Shown here one piece after another: positions 1 through 10,513 of a DNA stretch of 64,000 bases (its first letter is position 1; each line of letters starts with the position of its first letter). The notes beneath the pieces were generated by a model that was not told where the DNA came from, made no database searches, and was given only the letters and a program-made list of their open reading frames with translations. A program made the position numbers and the translations under genes. Source of the DNA: Zonotrichia leucophrys gambelii. Lineage: Eukaryota; Chordata; Aves; Passeriformes; Passerellidae. The stretch is from contig NC_088172.1 in NCBI RefSeq assembly GCF_028769735.1, positions 73,804,631 through 73,868,630 of the forward strand. Reading direction: 5' to 3'.

Positions 1-959
1 CTTGCAAAAAAAAGTTTAGTGTAATTAAAATCCATTTCCCTTCTACCCTCCTCACAAGAACTAACACTTTGTATGGAGTGCTGATCCTTTGCTTATTTTG
101 GTACTCTATAAAATGATATAGTCTTAAACTAAAATATAAGAGCCTACACTTACTATGTGGTTGTAAAGCCTGTATTTCAATTCAAAAGTCTGGGATGTTT
201 TGTTTTCAGTTTCTTTGCTGTATGGTGTTTAAAAACCAACAAAACAGCCGCACGTGAGATGCTTCAACTCTCACTCAAAAAGGAGTATCCTGTTTCTATT
301 AAAAATACTCCTCCCCAACAAAAGCTGTTTTGGTAAGTTCAGCACTATCTGAGGAACAGAATTCAGAAAAGCTTCAGCACATGCTCTACCTGGGACACGT
401 GTAGCTCAGAGAGGGGGTGGAAAAGTCCACGTACATCCTGCTCGTGATTTGTCACAGTTGAGTGGAGAGCAGCGCTTGCATGGAGCGGTGTATGCAGCCT
501 GGGTCCGCCCACACACTCACTCTCAACGTAGCTCTGAATATTCCTAGAGAAGGGATTTATTTTGCCATGTGAAAATGGCTTTTAAAGAGAAGCAGTTGCC
601 TAAAGAGTCACTAACACTAAAATACCCACAGTTTGCATTTAGAAGGGACAATATGAAACTTAGCTGGTGGCTATAGAAGGGTGAGGAGGGCACAGCGGTA
701 CATGGCCAAAAGGAGAGGGCTGAGCCATCTGTCACGTTCAGTGATTCCTTGCAGCTTACACGGGTTTGTTTACATGCAGCAGAGTACTTGGATTAGAGCG
801 GCCTGTGCTGCTGGTGGCGGTGGCACAGACAGTGGCCTGCAACACTGAGGTTTGGGTTCATGTTTTGGGGTGCTTTTCCTTTTGGAGTGCAAACTGGCTT
901 TGGCTTTTTCTCCCTGAGGTGGGGTTTTTCACTTGCAGAAGTACAAACCTGCATAGCTT

Positions 960-1530
960 CGGGCCTAGCTCTGGCGGTGGGACCATGGCCCGTGGTGCCT
1001 GCGCAGCTGTTGGCAGCAGGGCCGGTGCTGGTGGGGCTCCTGCAGCCCTGGGGGATGCAGCCGCTGCCACCTCACGCAGCCATCCTTCGGCGGGGGCCGG
1101 GCTGCGGGCTCAGGGCAGGGCTGCGCTGCGTGTCCCGGGAGGAAGAGCCCGCTTAACAACCAAACAAACTCTGGCTGTATTGCTGCCTCTGCTGGTTACA
1201 GTCGCTAGGATACACGCTGTGTACCTGGAGGTGCTTCCCCGACACGCCACGCTCTTGGCGAGGGCGGTGTCCTGTGTGAGAGGACTTTGTAAACAGCTGC
1301 GGGACATCAGGGGCAGGCTTTGGTTCTGGGGTGGCTTTTGGGATCCCTGTCCCCACAGCCCGCGCTGCTGTCGGGAGCGGCCTTTCCAGGCTCTGGGCTG
1401 CTTCCCCTGCTGCACCGGGGGGAGCCGGCGGTGCTGCCGCCTGGGTGCGGTGCTCGGTGTGAGTGGCACCTGCACGGGAGCTCCTTTCAGTGCCTGCCGC
1501 AGGACAGCCCAGCAGCGAGGAGAGTTTTAG
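960..1530. promoter_or_regulatory. Unassigned CpG-rich segment
   Basis: GC-rich with frequent CpG, contrasting with AT-rich DNA on both sides. Overlapping open frames occur on both strands (longest plus frame 766-1530) but none resembles a protein I know, so I do not call a gene. It could be a small CpG island for an unannotated transcript or simply a GC-rich segment. Confidence 0.35.
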
Positions 1531-2672
1531 ACGCTGTGCCCACTTTTTGTGACAGTGGAATGAATTAAATCAGTCTTCTGGCTACATCCTTGCAGTCCAA
1601 GCCACTTGCATTGAAAGAAAAATTCTTACTCATGATGTAAGCCACTATTTTCTTTTTCCTTGCAACACTCCAAGCACTGCTTTTAATAGAAATAGGTGAT
1701 GAAGTAATATTTTAAGATTAGGAAGTTTCTTTGTCCATGACCTTTTGTAAAACTAGGCCAGTGCTTTCTAGCAGGGCAACCTCAGGCAAAGCCACAAGAA
1801 ATCAAACTGAGTTGCAGAGACATGAAATACTTTGACACTTCTGCAGATGTTAGCTGCCAGGGGCTGGGCTTTCCCAAGCAGAGAAGTGTGCACACACTGT
1901 ATTTGTGAACTAGCAAGGGAGGAGTAAGTACAGCTGGAGACAACTTGGCCCAAAGCACTGTGGAGCATGAGGAAAGCTCCAGGGTGTCAGAAAAAGCTGC
2001 TGAGGAGCAAGTGAAACCCAGAGGAGCAGCTTTGTAACTCAGATGTGTAACAGCCTGGCTGTGGTGAAGTTAGAGCAGCGCCTCTCTCATGCACATCCTC
2101 ATCCCAGGCAAAGCTCCCATGCAGGCAGAGAGGGGAGGAGGCCTTCTCTTTGAACAGTGACAGAGCAGTGGTTAGTTTTGTGCAGCTTTTCTGCTTTGCT
2201 AGGCATCAGCCATCTCCTCCAGCACAGAAGGCCTCTCCAGAGTCAGCCCTTACAGGGAACTGGCTGAAATCAGGACTTGGCCAGCAATTCATTACTTTGG
2301 ATGTGACTCTTGCATTAGTTTGTCTTTCTGCCAGTACTGGGAGAGGCAGGAGGATTCAGCTACGTTGGTTGCTATGTAAACTTAGCTGTAGCTTAAAAAA
2401 GATGCTCAATGTTTAACATGTTGTCAACATCAATAGCAAAAAACAAAGGCAAGTGTAAAAAACCTAGAAATATAATTACTTGTGGGTGACTTGACATGCA
2501 AGTGTTACTTTAGAACAAGTTTTTGTTATCTCCTCTGGTTTAGCAGACAGTCTTTGATCTACAGAGTACTTTTGGTCCTAGAATTGTGGGTAAGACACAG
2601 AGATGGGGGAAAGAATGAGTAAGTCTTGATTGAGGTTATTTACTTGTAATATCTTTTCCTGAAAGAAGTGAC

Positions 2673-2723
2673 ACTTGGGGTTTGCTCACATTTGGGGTTT
2701 GCTCACATTTGGGGTTTGCTGAG
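2673..2723 (+). repeat. 17-bp tandem repeat, three copies
   Basis: Unit ATTTGGGGTTTGCTCAC repeated three times, with one change in the first copy and the end of the third diverged. Confidence 0.9.
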
Positions 2724-3040
2724 GAACAAGAGTGAGGAAAGTTGAGCTACCAGAGGTGAGTCCACACGCAGCATCACATGCAGGTTGTGAGCAGCAGGGC
2801 TGTGTACCCAAAGCCTGGCACCTCCACATGCTGCACACTTTGTCTTCTCTGCTAAGTACTCCCTGCTGCTGCCACAGCACCTACAGTGCTGTGGGACCTC
2901 CCACCCAGCCTTGGAGCACTGCATTGGAGAGAACAATTCCTGAAGGCAAAAAGGGATGCTCTTCAAAACAGCTGTCCTCTACATGGCACTGGGCTTTTCC
3001 TGCCTTGGGTTTTGCAGATTCTCTGTGTCTCTGTAGGCTG

Positions 3041-3660
3041 CAGAATCACAGAGATTTGCTTCTGGACATGGAGTCCATCCTCCCACTTGTGACAGGACTG
3101 GCATCTGTGCTCAGGTCAGCTGGGGCTTTGTCTAGAGATGCCTGAAAACCTGCAAAGGGTCGAAATTACCTGGGCTCTCTGGGCTGCCCCATGCACTGCC
3201 CTCAGAGCAAACCAGGCCTGTCTTCCTGCCTGGCCTGGAGCCCCCAGGCTTGGAGTTTGTGGCCATTGCCCCTGCCCCATCTCCTGCAGCTACCAGGAGA
3301 TGCTTGGCTCCATCTTTGTAACTGTCCTGCAGGTAATACTCGGCTCTTATTAGTTCACCCCACAGACTAAATCCAGCTCCTTCCACTGTCTTTCCAGAGG
3401 GCAGGCCTTGAGCTCCATGGACACCTTAGGAGCCCATCACTGGAGTCTCCACATTTTTTTGACATCCTTGTTGAGCAAGAAGCCCAAAGCTGGGCAGCAA
3501 TATTAGATGTACTGCTCAGCAGTGTCAGTGCTGGTGGATAAGTGCGCCTCTGCATTCACTGACCACATATTTCGTGATGGAGCCCGGACTGCAGGCTGAC
3601 TTATGTGCAGAGAGAACACTCCTGGCCCACATTCAACTTGGCAGCCACTGTAAGTCCCAT
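3041..3660 (-). mobile_element. Old CR1 LINE 3' fragment
   Basis: Read on the minus strand this follows the CR1 3' region in order: a 'tgcccagctttgggctt' analogue of the usual 'tgtccagctctgggctc', then 'caatggccacaaactcc', 'gcccagagag', 'ggatggactccatgtcc', and the end 'tctctgtgattctgc'. It is heavily diverged with small gaps, so it is an old copy. The 5' limit is approximate. Confidence 0.7.
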
Positions 3661-6600
3661 CCTGTTCAGCAGGGCTGTGATTCAGCTAACTGCTTCCCAG
3701 CCTCTAGTGGACACCCCATCAGGCAAGCAGCTGCCCTATAAAACAACAACAATAATAAAATCTAATCTATTGTTAAATAGTGAGACAAGCACCTCAAAAA
3801 GAAACATTAGTTGTAAATTACTTGTGCAAATTAAATGTCTTCTGTGTTTGCCCTGTTTAGTCTGAGAGACCTTGCAGAAAGCAGCTGTGATAGTTCAGTT
3901 CACTAAGAATTACTTCAATGCTTAAGTATCAGTGAACACAACATTTAAATGTCACCATCTGGGCATTTGGATCCCAGACCTAGGATATTCCATCAATCAC
4001 ACCTTTTGCATGAACTTGCCTGCCCCGCTGTTACAAGGAGAAGAATCTCCTGTGTGGAGCAGAGCCCACCAAGCATCACCAGCTGCCAAAGCTCGAGATG
4101 ACTGCCTGCTTCCCGTATGTGGCTGCAAGAGGAGCCGCTTCCTCCAAAGGAAAGGAGGGGGGAGCAATCACTGGGATCCAGTGCTCCAGTCCGCAGGGCT
4201 GCACGCCCAGCCCAGCCCTGCTCGGCACTGAGAAAACTCCACAGTCCGCTAGGCGATGGAGAAGCTGGTGGAGGCCGGGAGACACTTCCTGACAATCAGC
4301 GGCTCCCGGACATTCCTGGGAGGAGGAGGGGGCTGCTGCTGCTGCTGCTGCTTCGGCGGCTGCGTTGGCACAGCCCCAGGATATTTATGTGCCTCCACAG
4401 CCTGGCAGCCGGCCAGCCCCTTTTCATTTTTTTTCCTTTAAGGAAACACCCGCAGAAGCGAAATGAGAGACTCCAACCGTTTCTTTCAGCAGATTCTCAG
4501 CAGATAATGAAGGAAAGTTTTCAGGAATGATCTTGTTTTTATAGGTACTTACTGCCTTGAAAGGTCCATTATTTACCAAGTCCAAGTATCCTTCTCTAGT
4601 TCCAGAACAATCCAGGGAAGATTACAGTGCTGGAAGCACTGAAGGGCTGGTGGGGGAAGGGAGGGAGTGCATGGGCTCCTCCTCGGATGGCGGCTGTGTT
4701 CCAATTAGCATGGATCCCACAGGAGGCCGTCAGTGGAGGGACCGTGCTGCCGCTATATCGTTACCTAAACCCCTCTGCATTTTTTCCGGTTTGGTGCCAT
4801 ACCAGGAGTGTGTGACTTCACACCGCGCTGTGGTTTGTGGCATCTCAGAGCACTCCCGAGGCGTGTGGCCGCACGTGTGTGTGCACACAGCCATGTGCGG
4901 GGCCATCCGCGGCTCTGCTGGGACCAGCGGTGCTCCGAGGGAGCGGCTGCCCGGCCATCTTCTCGGGGGCCACTCTGTGACCCACTTTGGTGCTCTTAGA
5001 TAAGGCTCCTGTGTGGGTGACAGACTGAGGGATCCCAGCAGAAGGATGAATGGTGACAGAGAAATTTCTGAGTAGAAATTAATGCTGACTGGCTTTCGGG
5101 AAGGAGAGGGCTGTTCTTGTTAGTGGGTGTAAGAAGCCCTCTGTGGTTCTGCTTCAAGGGGACCTTGTGAGGTTTAGGTCTCATGAAGAAGAATGTGACA
5201 CTGGGATGCTATCAGGGCTAAGAAACCGAGTCAAACAAATTCTGTCATGGCCTCCCAGTGCTGCCTCAGGACAGCCCTCAAGGGCTTTAAATATTGGATG
5301 AAAGCTTTATCAGCACGGCATGTAACAATCACTGGTAGCTCCAGATTTCTTTGGGGGGGGTCTGAACAGGGGAACAGGCTGTTACAATTTTTTTTTTTTT
5401 CTGTATTTGCTCTGTGAAGGACTCCTGCAACAGGCGTTTGTGGAAATGTATCAGTCCAGTAATAAACCTGTTAATGGCTTTTCATCTTCAGAGATATTGC
5501 CACTATCTCAGCCAGAGCCTGAACGTTTCCTGAAAGGGAGGGGTATTAACTTCCCTTTAATTGCTTAAGTAACATAACAAAGAGCAATGGCAGGTGGGCT
5601 GCATCTCCCATCCTGTTTCCACAGCATCTGTGCAGTGTCATAGCGATGACATGGTGGAGAAAGATCTCTCACTGTGGCCACCTGGCAAAGGTAAAGGTGG
5701 TAAGAACTCTTGACCTGGATGACAGAAAGCATGAATGTCAGCCAGAGCTGTCAAGCTTGTAAGTGAATTCCAAAGGCCTGCCATGCATGTATATGCAGGA
5801 CTGAAGACCAAGATGTGTCACGGATAAAAGAGCACACTGTGAGCACCAGAGTTATCATAAGCCATTTGCTATCAATAGGAGAGATGAGGATCTGTTGTCT
5901 AGGGAGAAAACTCACATTGGCTGAGAGCACACCTGCTGCTCTTTGTTACAGCATTTGACAAAATAAACAAGGAGTTTAAAAAATATGCAAAGCATGTGCT
6001 TCCTTCTCTCCAGAGCAGGAAAAGGGGGAATCTTTGTTTCTGTTCACTAGATCACCACTCAATACAATCTGGGTAATTTCTGGCCAGTGTAAAGAGAACA
6101 ATCCATGGTACATTTTAGGTACTGCCAGAGGGCTCCTGGCATGTTCAGGAGAGTTGAGGGTTTTGACGCACTCTTGCCCATGACAGATGACAGAAGCTGG
6201 CAGGATTAAAATAGCCTCAGAACAAACTGCTCTTAATCTTGAAAACAAGCAGACATAAGGATGCCGTGACCTATTCCTGCAGGAACAGGCAGACCGACCC
6301 CCTGCTGGATGGCTCTCAGGCAAACTATGAACTCAAGCAGGAAAAAACCAAAGGAGTGTGTGAAAAAAAGGGGACCTATCTTTAGTCAGGGTGCTGTTAG
6401 CCACGAGCAAAAGTCTGAGTTCTCCTCAAACTGTCATCCAAGGTTCTACCTCTCATTACCCTCCTCCTCCATCACCCTTTGAAGGTTTAGCAGCTGTACG
6501 TGCTTAATGTAATATTTTCATTTTAAATGTAATAAAGTTATCTGTTCCAAGGCCTTGAGTCACATTGACTAAAACTCAGTTCCACTTCTGATATGGAATT

Positions 6601-9600
6601 AGTTCTTACTTCTTCACTTATGGGAAAAAAAACTATCAAAAATCATCTTCTTGAGCATCTGAATATACTGTAAAAGTTTGTTTTGATGAGTTTTCCAAGG
6701 CAAGAACAATGTATTTGTTTCAAGAGTTAAATGGAGGAAGCAAACAACTTTCATGGGTAACCACTGAGCTCTTGAGCTAAATGTCTGGATAGGAACAAGA
6801 GAAGTATGGGAATTAGTCTACTAAGCTGGAGAAAATATTTTGCTTGGGAACTCATTAGAGCTGAATTCACACAGTACTTCATTGTTACCTGGATTGCTTA
6901 TACCAGAAATAACAAACGTGCTTCCTCCAAACCCAAATAAAAAAACCCTACCAAAAGCCAGGCTCAGTGACAAGAGATGACCTTTACTTTGCAGCACTCA
7001 AGGACGTGGGGTGGGCGGTGACACACACAGAGTCTGGAAGCCGGCAAAATGCAGAGAGGGCCAACATCTCCCTAAAATCTCTGCTTGGGTAAAGGGGTAA
7101 AGGGACAAGTTTGGGATGGCAGCTGTAATTGCCTGTGCTGCCACCTTCAGAAAAGTTCCTGGGTTTTGAGCTTGTTGCATCTGCCAGCGGCTGAAGGACA
7201 TTTGCACCTGTGAGAGGCACCCACAGCACCTGATCACACACAGCTCTGGGAATGGGGCTGGCAATGAACCTTGGATCTCCAGGTGCCTCCCACAGTGCCT
7301 CCCCTTCCCGAAGGACCCGGAGGACACACCTTGCACAAGTGGCCGCTGCTGCAGTGCCAGGTGTGCGCTCCTGCTGGAGGAGGCTGCAAACGCCTTTTCC
7401 CAGAGTTCCGCTACTGCGGGGAACGGGAAGAGAAAGCTCTGGAGGAGCAATGGGGCCAGAAACCCAGCTCCCTGTTTTGCTGGTGGTTTAGGTTGCTTAA
7501 GGAAGGATTTCCCTAACTTCAGGGATAAAAACTGCTTGTCAGTCACTGCTCAGTGACCAAGTAACATAGCTGTCGGTGAAATAAACAGGGTTTTAACAAC
7601 TTAGGGTTTCAAGTTGCTATACTTCATTCTCCCCCTTTCTATGGTTTATTCTGAGGGGGCTGAAAACCAAACATCTTAAAAATTATTTTTTTCTTTTCCA
7701 TCCTAGTAACTGTCTGCTAAGTTTTAATTTAGGCAAAGCAAAGCAAACACTATCATATCTGTCATTAGCTGCAATTCTTTTACATTTCAAGTCTGATAAT
7801 AAAATACAGAGGTGCTACACATTTCCACCACTGACTTAAGATTTATGAAATCAGCAGTAACAGATAAATAGGGATACAACTCACTAATTTAAAAAATATA
7901 GTTATGTTGTTGTTTTTAAATGTCAGAATTACTTAAATAACAGAAATTTTTGGGTTTTTGTCAATGTATCCTAATTTATGACAACCAACAGCTTTGAGAT
8001 TTGTTTTATCCTGTCTCTCACTCTTTAATTGGGCTAACCCATCAGTCACTTTTAATTCACTCTCCATAGCTGGCACGGAAGCAGCTGGAGGCAGCACTTC
8101 GAGGAATTATGCCAGACTTTCCCCTGCTTGTTTGACCATGAGCATTCTCCCCTCTGCTGTTGCAGCCCCCCTTTCACACCAACAGAGTCCTGCTCACTGC
8201 TTCCTTGTCTTATATCCCTGCCCTGCCCTATTCAGGAAAGGCCTTGACTTTCAGTTAATTCCACCTCTAGTTTCAGTAAACACTGAAGCTCCAGTGTGCT
8301 GGCCAGGCTGCCTGCACTTTGCATCTTCCCCAGTTTTTCTGTGAACATCTGGCACGCTCATTTGACACTCTGCACAGTGAAGCAAAAGTATTAGATGAGT
8401 TATCTATGCAATGCAGATACATCTAGCATTTCAGAGTTATTGCCGAAACTGTGGTTAAGCTACCATTGGGCTAATATCCTTAAATACAGTAACTTATATG
8501 ACACCAATTAACACCAGAGAGGATTTAATGCTGCAACTTTCCCCAGATTTTTTTTACTTACACTGTATCATAATGCTGCTTTTACTTTCTCACCAGTATG
8601 TGTGTGTGTTTTGAAGGATGCCATTATGCACAAGCTAACTTCTTTCCATTAGCACAAAACACCCTTCACTTCTCCCTCTACAGCTGCTTTTTGCCAAAGA
8701 GTAAATTTTCATCCCTGTGCTTTTGCTGCCCAAACCCCCAGCTGACCTATGACCTCGCAGCCAAAAGACCCCCTGCTTAGGCTGCACTTTCTTTTCTTAG
8801 GTCAGAAAGGAGAGAACTCAGCCATGTACTAAAACAGGAGCTGGTTAAGACCAGCTTCATGGCTCGCTCAGTTTCCCACTGCTGCTCCAAGGGCTTTAGG
8901 AAGCAGCAGCTTCCACCCCAAGGAGAAGCCTCCCACACCCCCTTGCACCCCAGCCAGCACAGAACCAGGCGAAACATTTTTCTCTTCTGAATTAGCTACC
9001 AATTAACTTCTCAGTTTGGCATTTGCAGTGAGGACAGTAAGTGTTTCATTGCATTAATTCTTCTGAAGACTTTTTATATAAAATATTGAAGTCAATGTCC
9101 TCAATAAAATTTATCTTTGTTTCTCTCAGAACAAACATGAGGAATAGAGGGGCAAAAAGGAATTAGAGTATATAGGTTTGTTTTCTTCTTATAAGAAGCT
9201 AATCCACAGAGGGTAAAAGTTTAATTTTCTCAGTGTAAATAGCATGTTTGTTTAGTGCTCTAAAGTATATTTCCAAACAAATAAGTGGAGCAATACTGCA
9301 GTTTGCATCTGGATTTTCAAACCTCCCTGCACCAATGTGAGTTAATAACAGATCACAAACTCTCTCAGACTAAGTACAGTGTGAGGGAAAAGGACTGTTT
9401 TTGCCTGGTGACATGCCTTTAGACCAGAAAGTGCTTACAGCATAATAGACCATAAATCATTATATGTAAAAATAAAACACTGTGTCACTCGTGCAGGCAG
9501 AAGCGAGTGATGTCATCACTCATCTTTTTACCAATATGCTATTAGACCTAACACTGTATTTCCAAATAAGATGGTTTCCTTGACATTGTGTACTGATATT

Positions 9601-9765
9601 TCTTTTAACTGAAAAATCACCGTAGAATATGCCTTTAAAGGAAAAAATGAAAGAAAAAACAAGCATTATACTTACAAATAATGTAGATTATGATTCCACA
9701 AACAGTACAGAAGTGTCTTAACTCGCAAGATTTTTAATGAAGTAAAAATGATTTAATTACAAAGT
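3661..9765. other. Non-coding flank left of COX20, part 2
   Basis: Apart from the (CTG)6 tract and homopolymer runs near 5349 (G) and 5388 (T), I see no gene, RNA gene or recognised mobile element. Short open frames on both strands have no family features. Confidence 0.6.
4333..4350 (+). repeat. (CTG)6 microsatellite
   Basis: Six perfect CTG units inside a locally GC-rich stretch (about 4080-4400) with no recognised gene. Confidence 0.9.
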
Positions 9766-9787
9766 TTAGACTGCTCTAAAGTGTGAT

Positions 9788-9793
9788 TTTATT
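9788..9793 (-). terminator. COX20 candidate poly(A) signal AATAAA
   Basis: Canonical AATAAA on the minus strand about 580 bases after the COX20 stop. The downstream sequence is only weakly GU-rich, so usage is uncertain. Confidence 0.45.
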
Positions 9794-10172
9794 CATAGTT
9801 TCAAACAGAACAAAGATGGAAATCCTTCCGCTCCATAATGTATGTAAGTTATCTGGTTATCCTGCAGCTGAAATCTTACAAAGGCTGCTGACTATCACCC
9901 ATTTTGCACAAGCAAAGCCTTCTCCTACTGTTCAAACACTCCTGGTTTCACAAACAGCACTGTTAATAATAGCACTGAAGGCTCAACAGGTGATGGAAAT
10001 ATTTTCCTGTATTTGAATGAGATGTAATTACAACTTTGCTAAAACAAACCACGCTCTGTTTATAATGGAAGCTAAAGCAGACCCAAATCACTGTCCTTAA
10101 TCCTCTGAGACCCTGAAGAGAACACAGCAGCTCCCAGATGTTTGACAGGACGTCATTGCAAATCTCTGCAGT

Positions 10173-10193
10173 CACATACATACATACATACAT
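10173..10193 (+). repeat. (CATA)n microsatellite
   Basis: Short run of about five tetranucleotide units inside the inferred COX20 3' UTR. Confidence 0.85.
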
Positions 10194-10371
10194 GAAACAA
10201 AGCAAGGCTTGTACCGACTTAACAGATTCACTATGAATTTCCTGCTCAGATTTGCTAGGAAAACCATGATTTACCAGTTTTAGACACCTCACAGGCTTGC
10301 AGTGCAGACTGACTTTTTTCTGGACCACCTTTTCCCAAAGATGTATTAAATCACAACTCTTCCGGAGCAAC

Positions 10372-10513
10372 CTATGAATCGCTTCTTTCACTGCCACTTT
10401 GTTTCTTCTCTGGATCAAGATAACTGCCTTCAAATAAAATTCTGTTTTTCATTCCTTCTTTAAGCATTCTTTGCCGGATCCTTTGCTGGACCAAGTTGTA
10501 CCTGCAGTAAAAC
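10372..10513 (-). CDS. COX20: COX20 coding exon 4 (C-terminus and stop)
   Basis: The acceptor is ccccctag|GTTTTAC-like (AG at 10515-10514). A second AG ten bases downstream would break the frame. The exon completes Trp71 and encodes FYCRYNLVQQRIRQRM, KEGMKNRILFEGSYLDPEKK and a Ser-rich tail ending SDS, with a TAG stop at 10374-10372. The YLDPE block is typical of the family C-terminus. Confidence 0.94.

Larger units (their letters stand above)
1..3040. other. Non-coding flank left of COX20, part 1
   Basis: Mostly AT-rich, apart from the CpG-rich patch (960-1530) and the 17-bp repeat. By synteny the 3' end of HNRNPU (plus strand) could lie near here or beyond the left edge, but I see no exon of it. 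Confidence 0.6.
9770..10371 (-). other. COX20: COX20 3' untranslated region (inferred)
   Basis: AT-rich sequence after the stop. It contains a (CATA)n tract at about 10173-10193 and, on the minus strand, the first AATAAA after the stop at 9793-9788. Cleavage near 9770 is inferred from that signal. No transcript evidence is available, and a longer UTR using later signals cannot be excluded. Confidence 0.45.

Noticed and set aside
766..1530. 254-codon plus-strand open frame
   Set aside because: Overlaps open frames on the other strand and in other phases, and has no recognisable domain. GC richness explains the lack of stops.
9963..10433. 156-codon minus-strand open frame
   Set aside because: It overlaps COX20 exon 4 and 3' UTR in the wrong frame. 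The conserved COX20 C-terminus is in a different phase.
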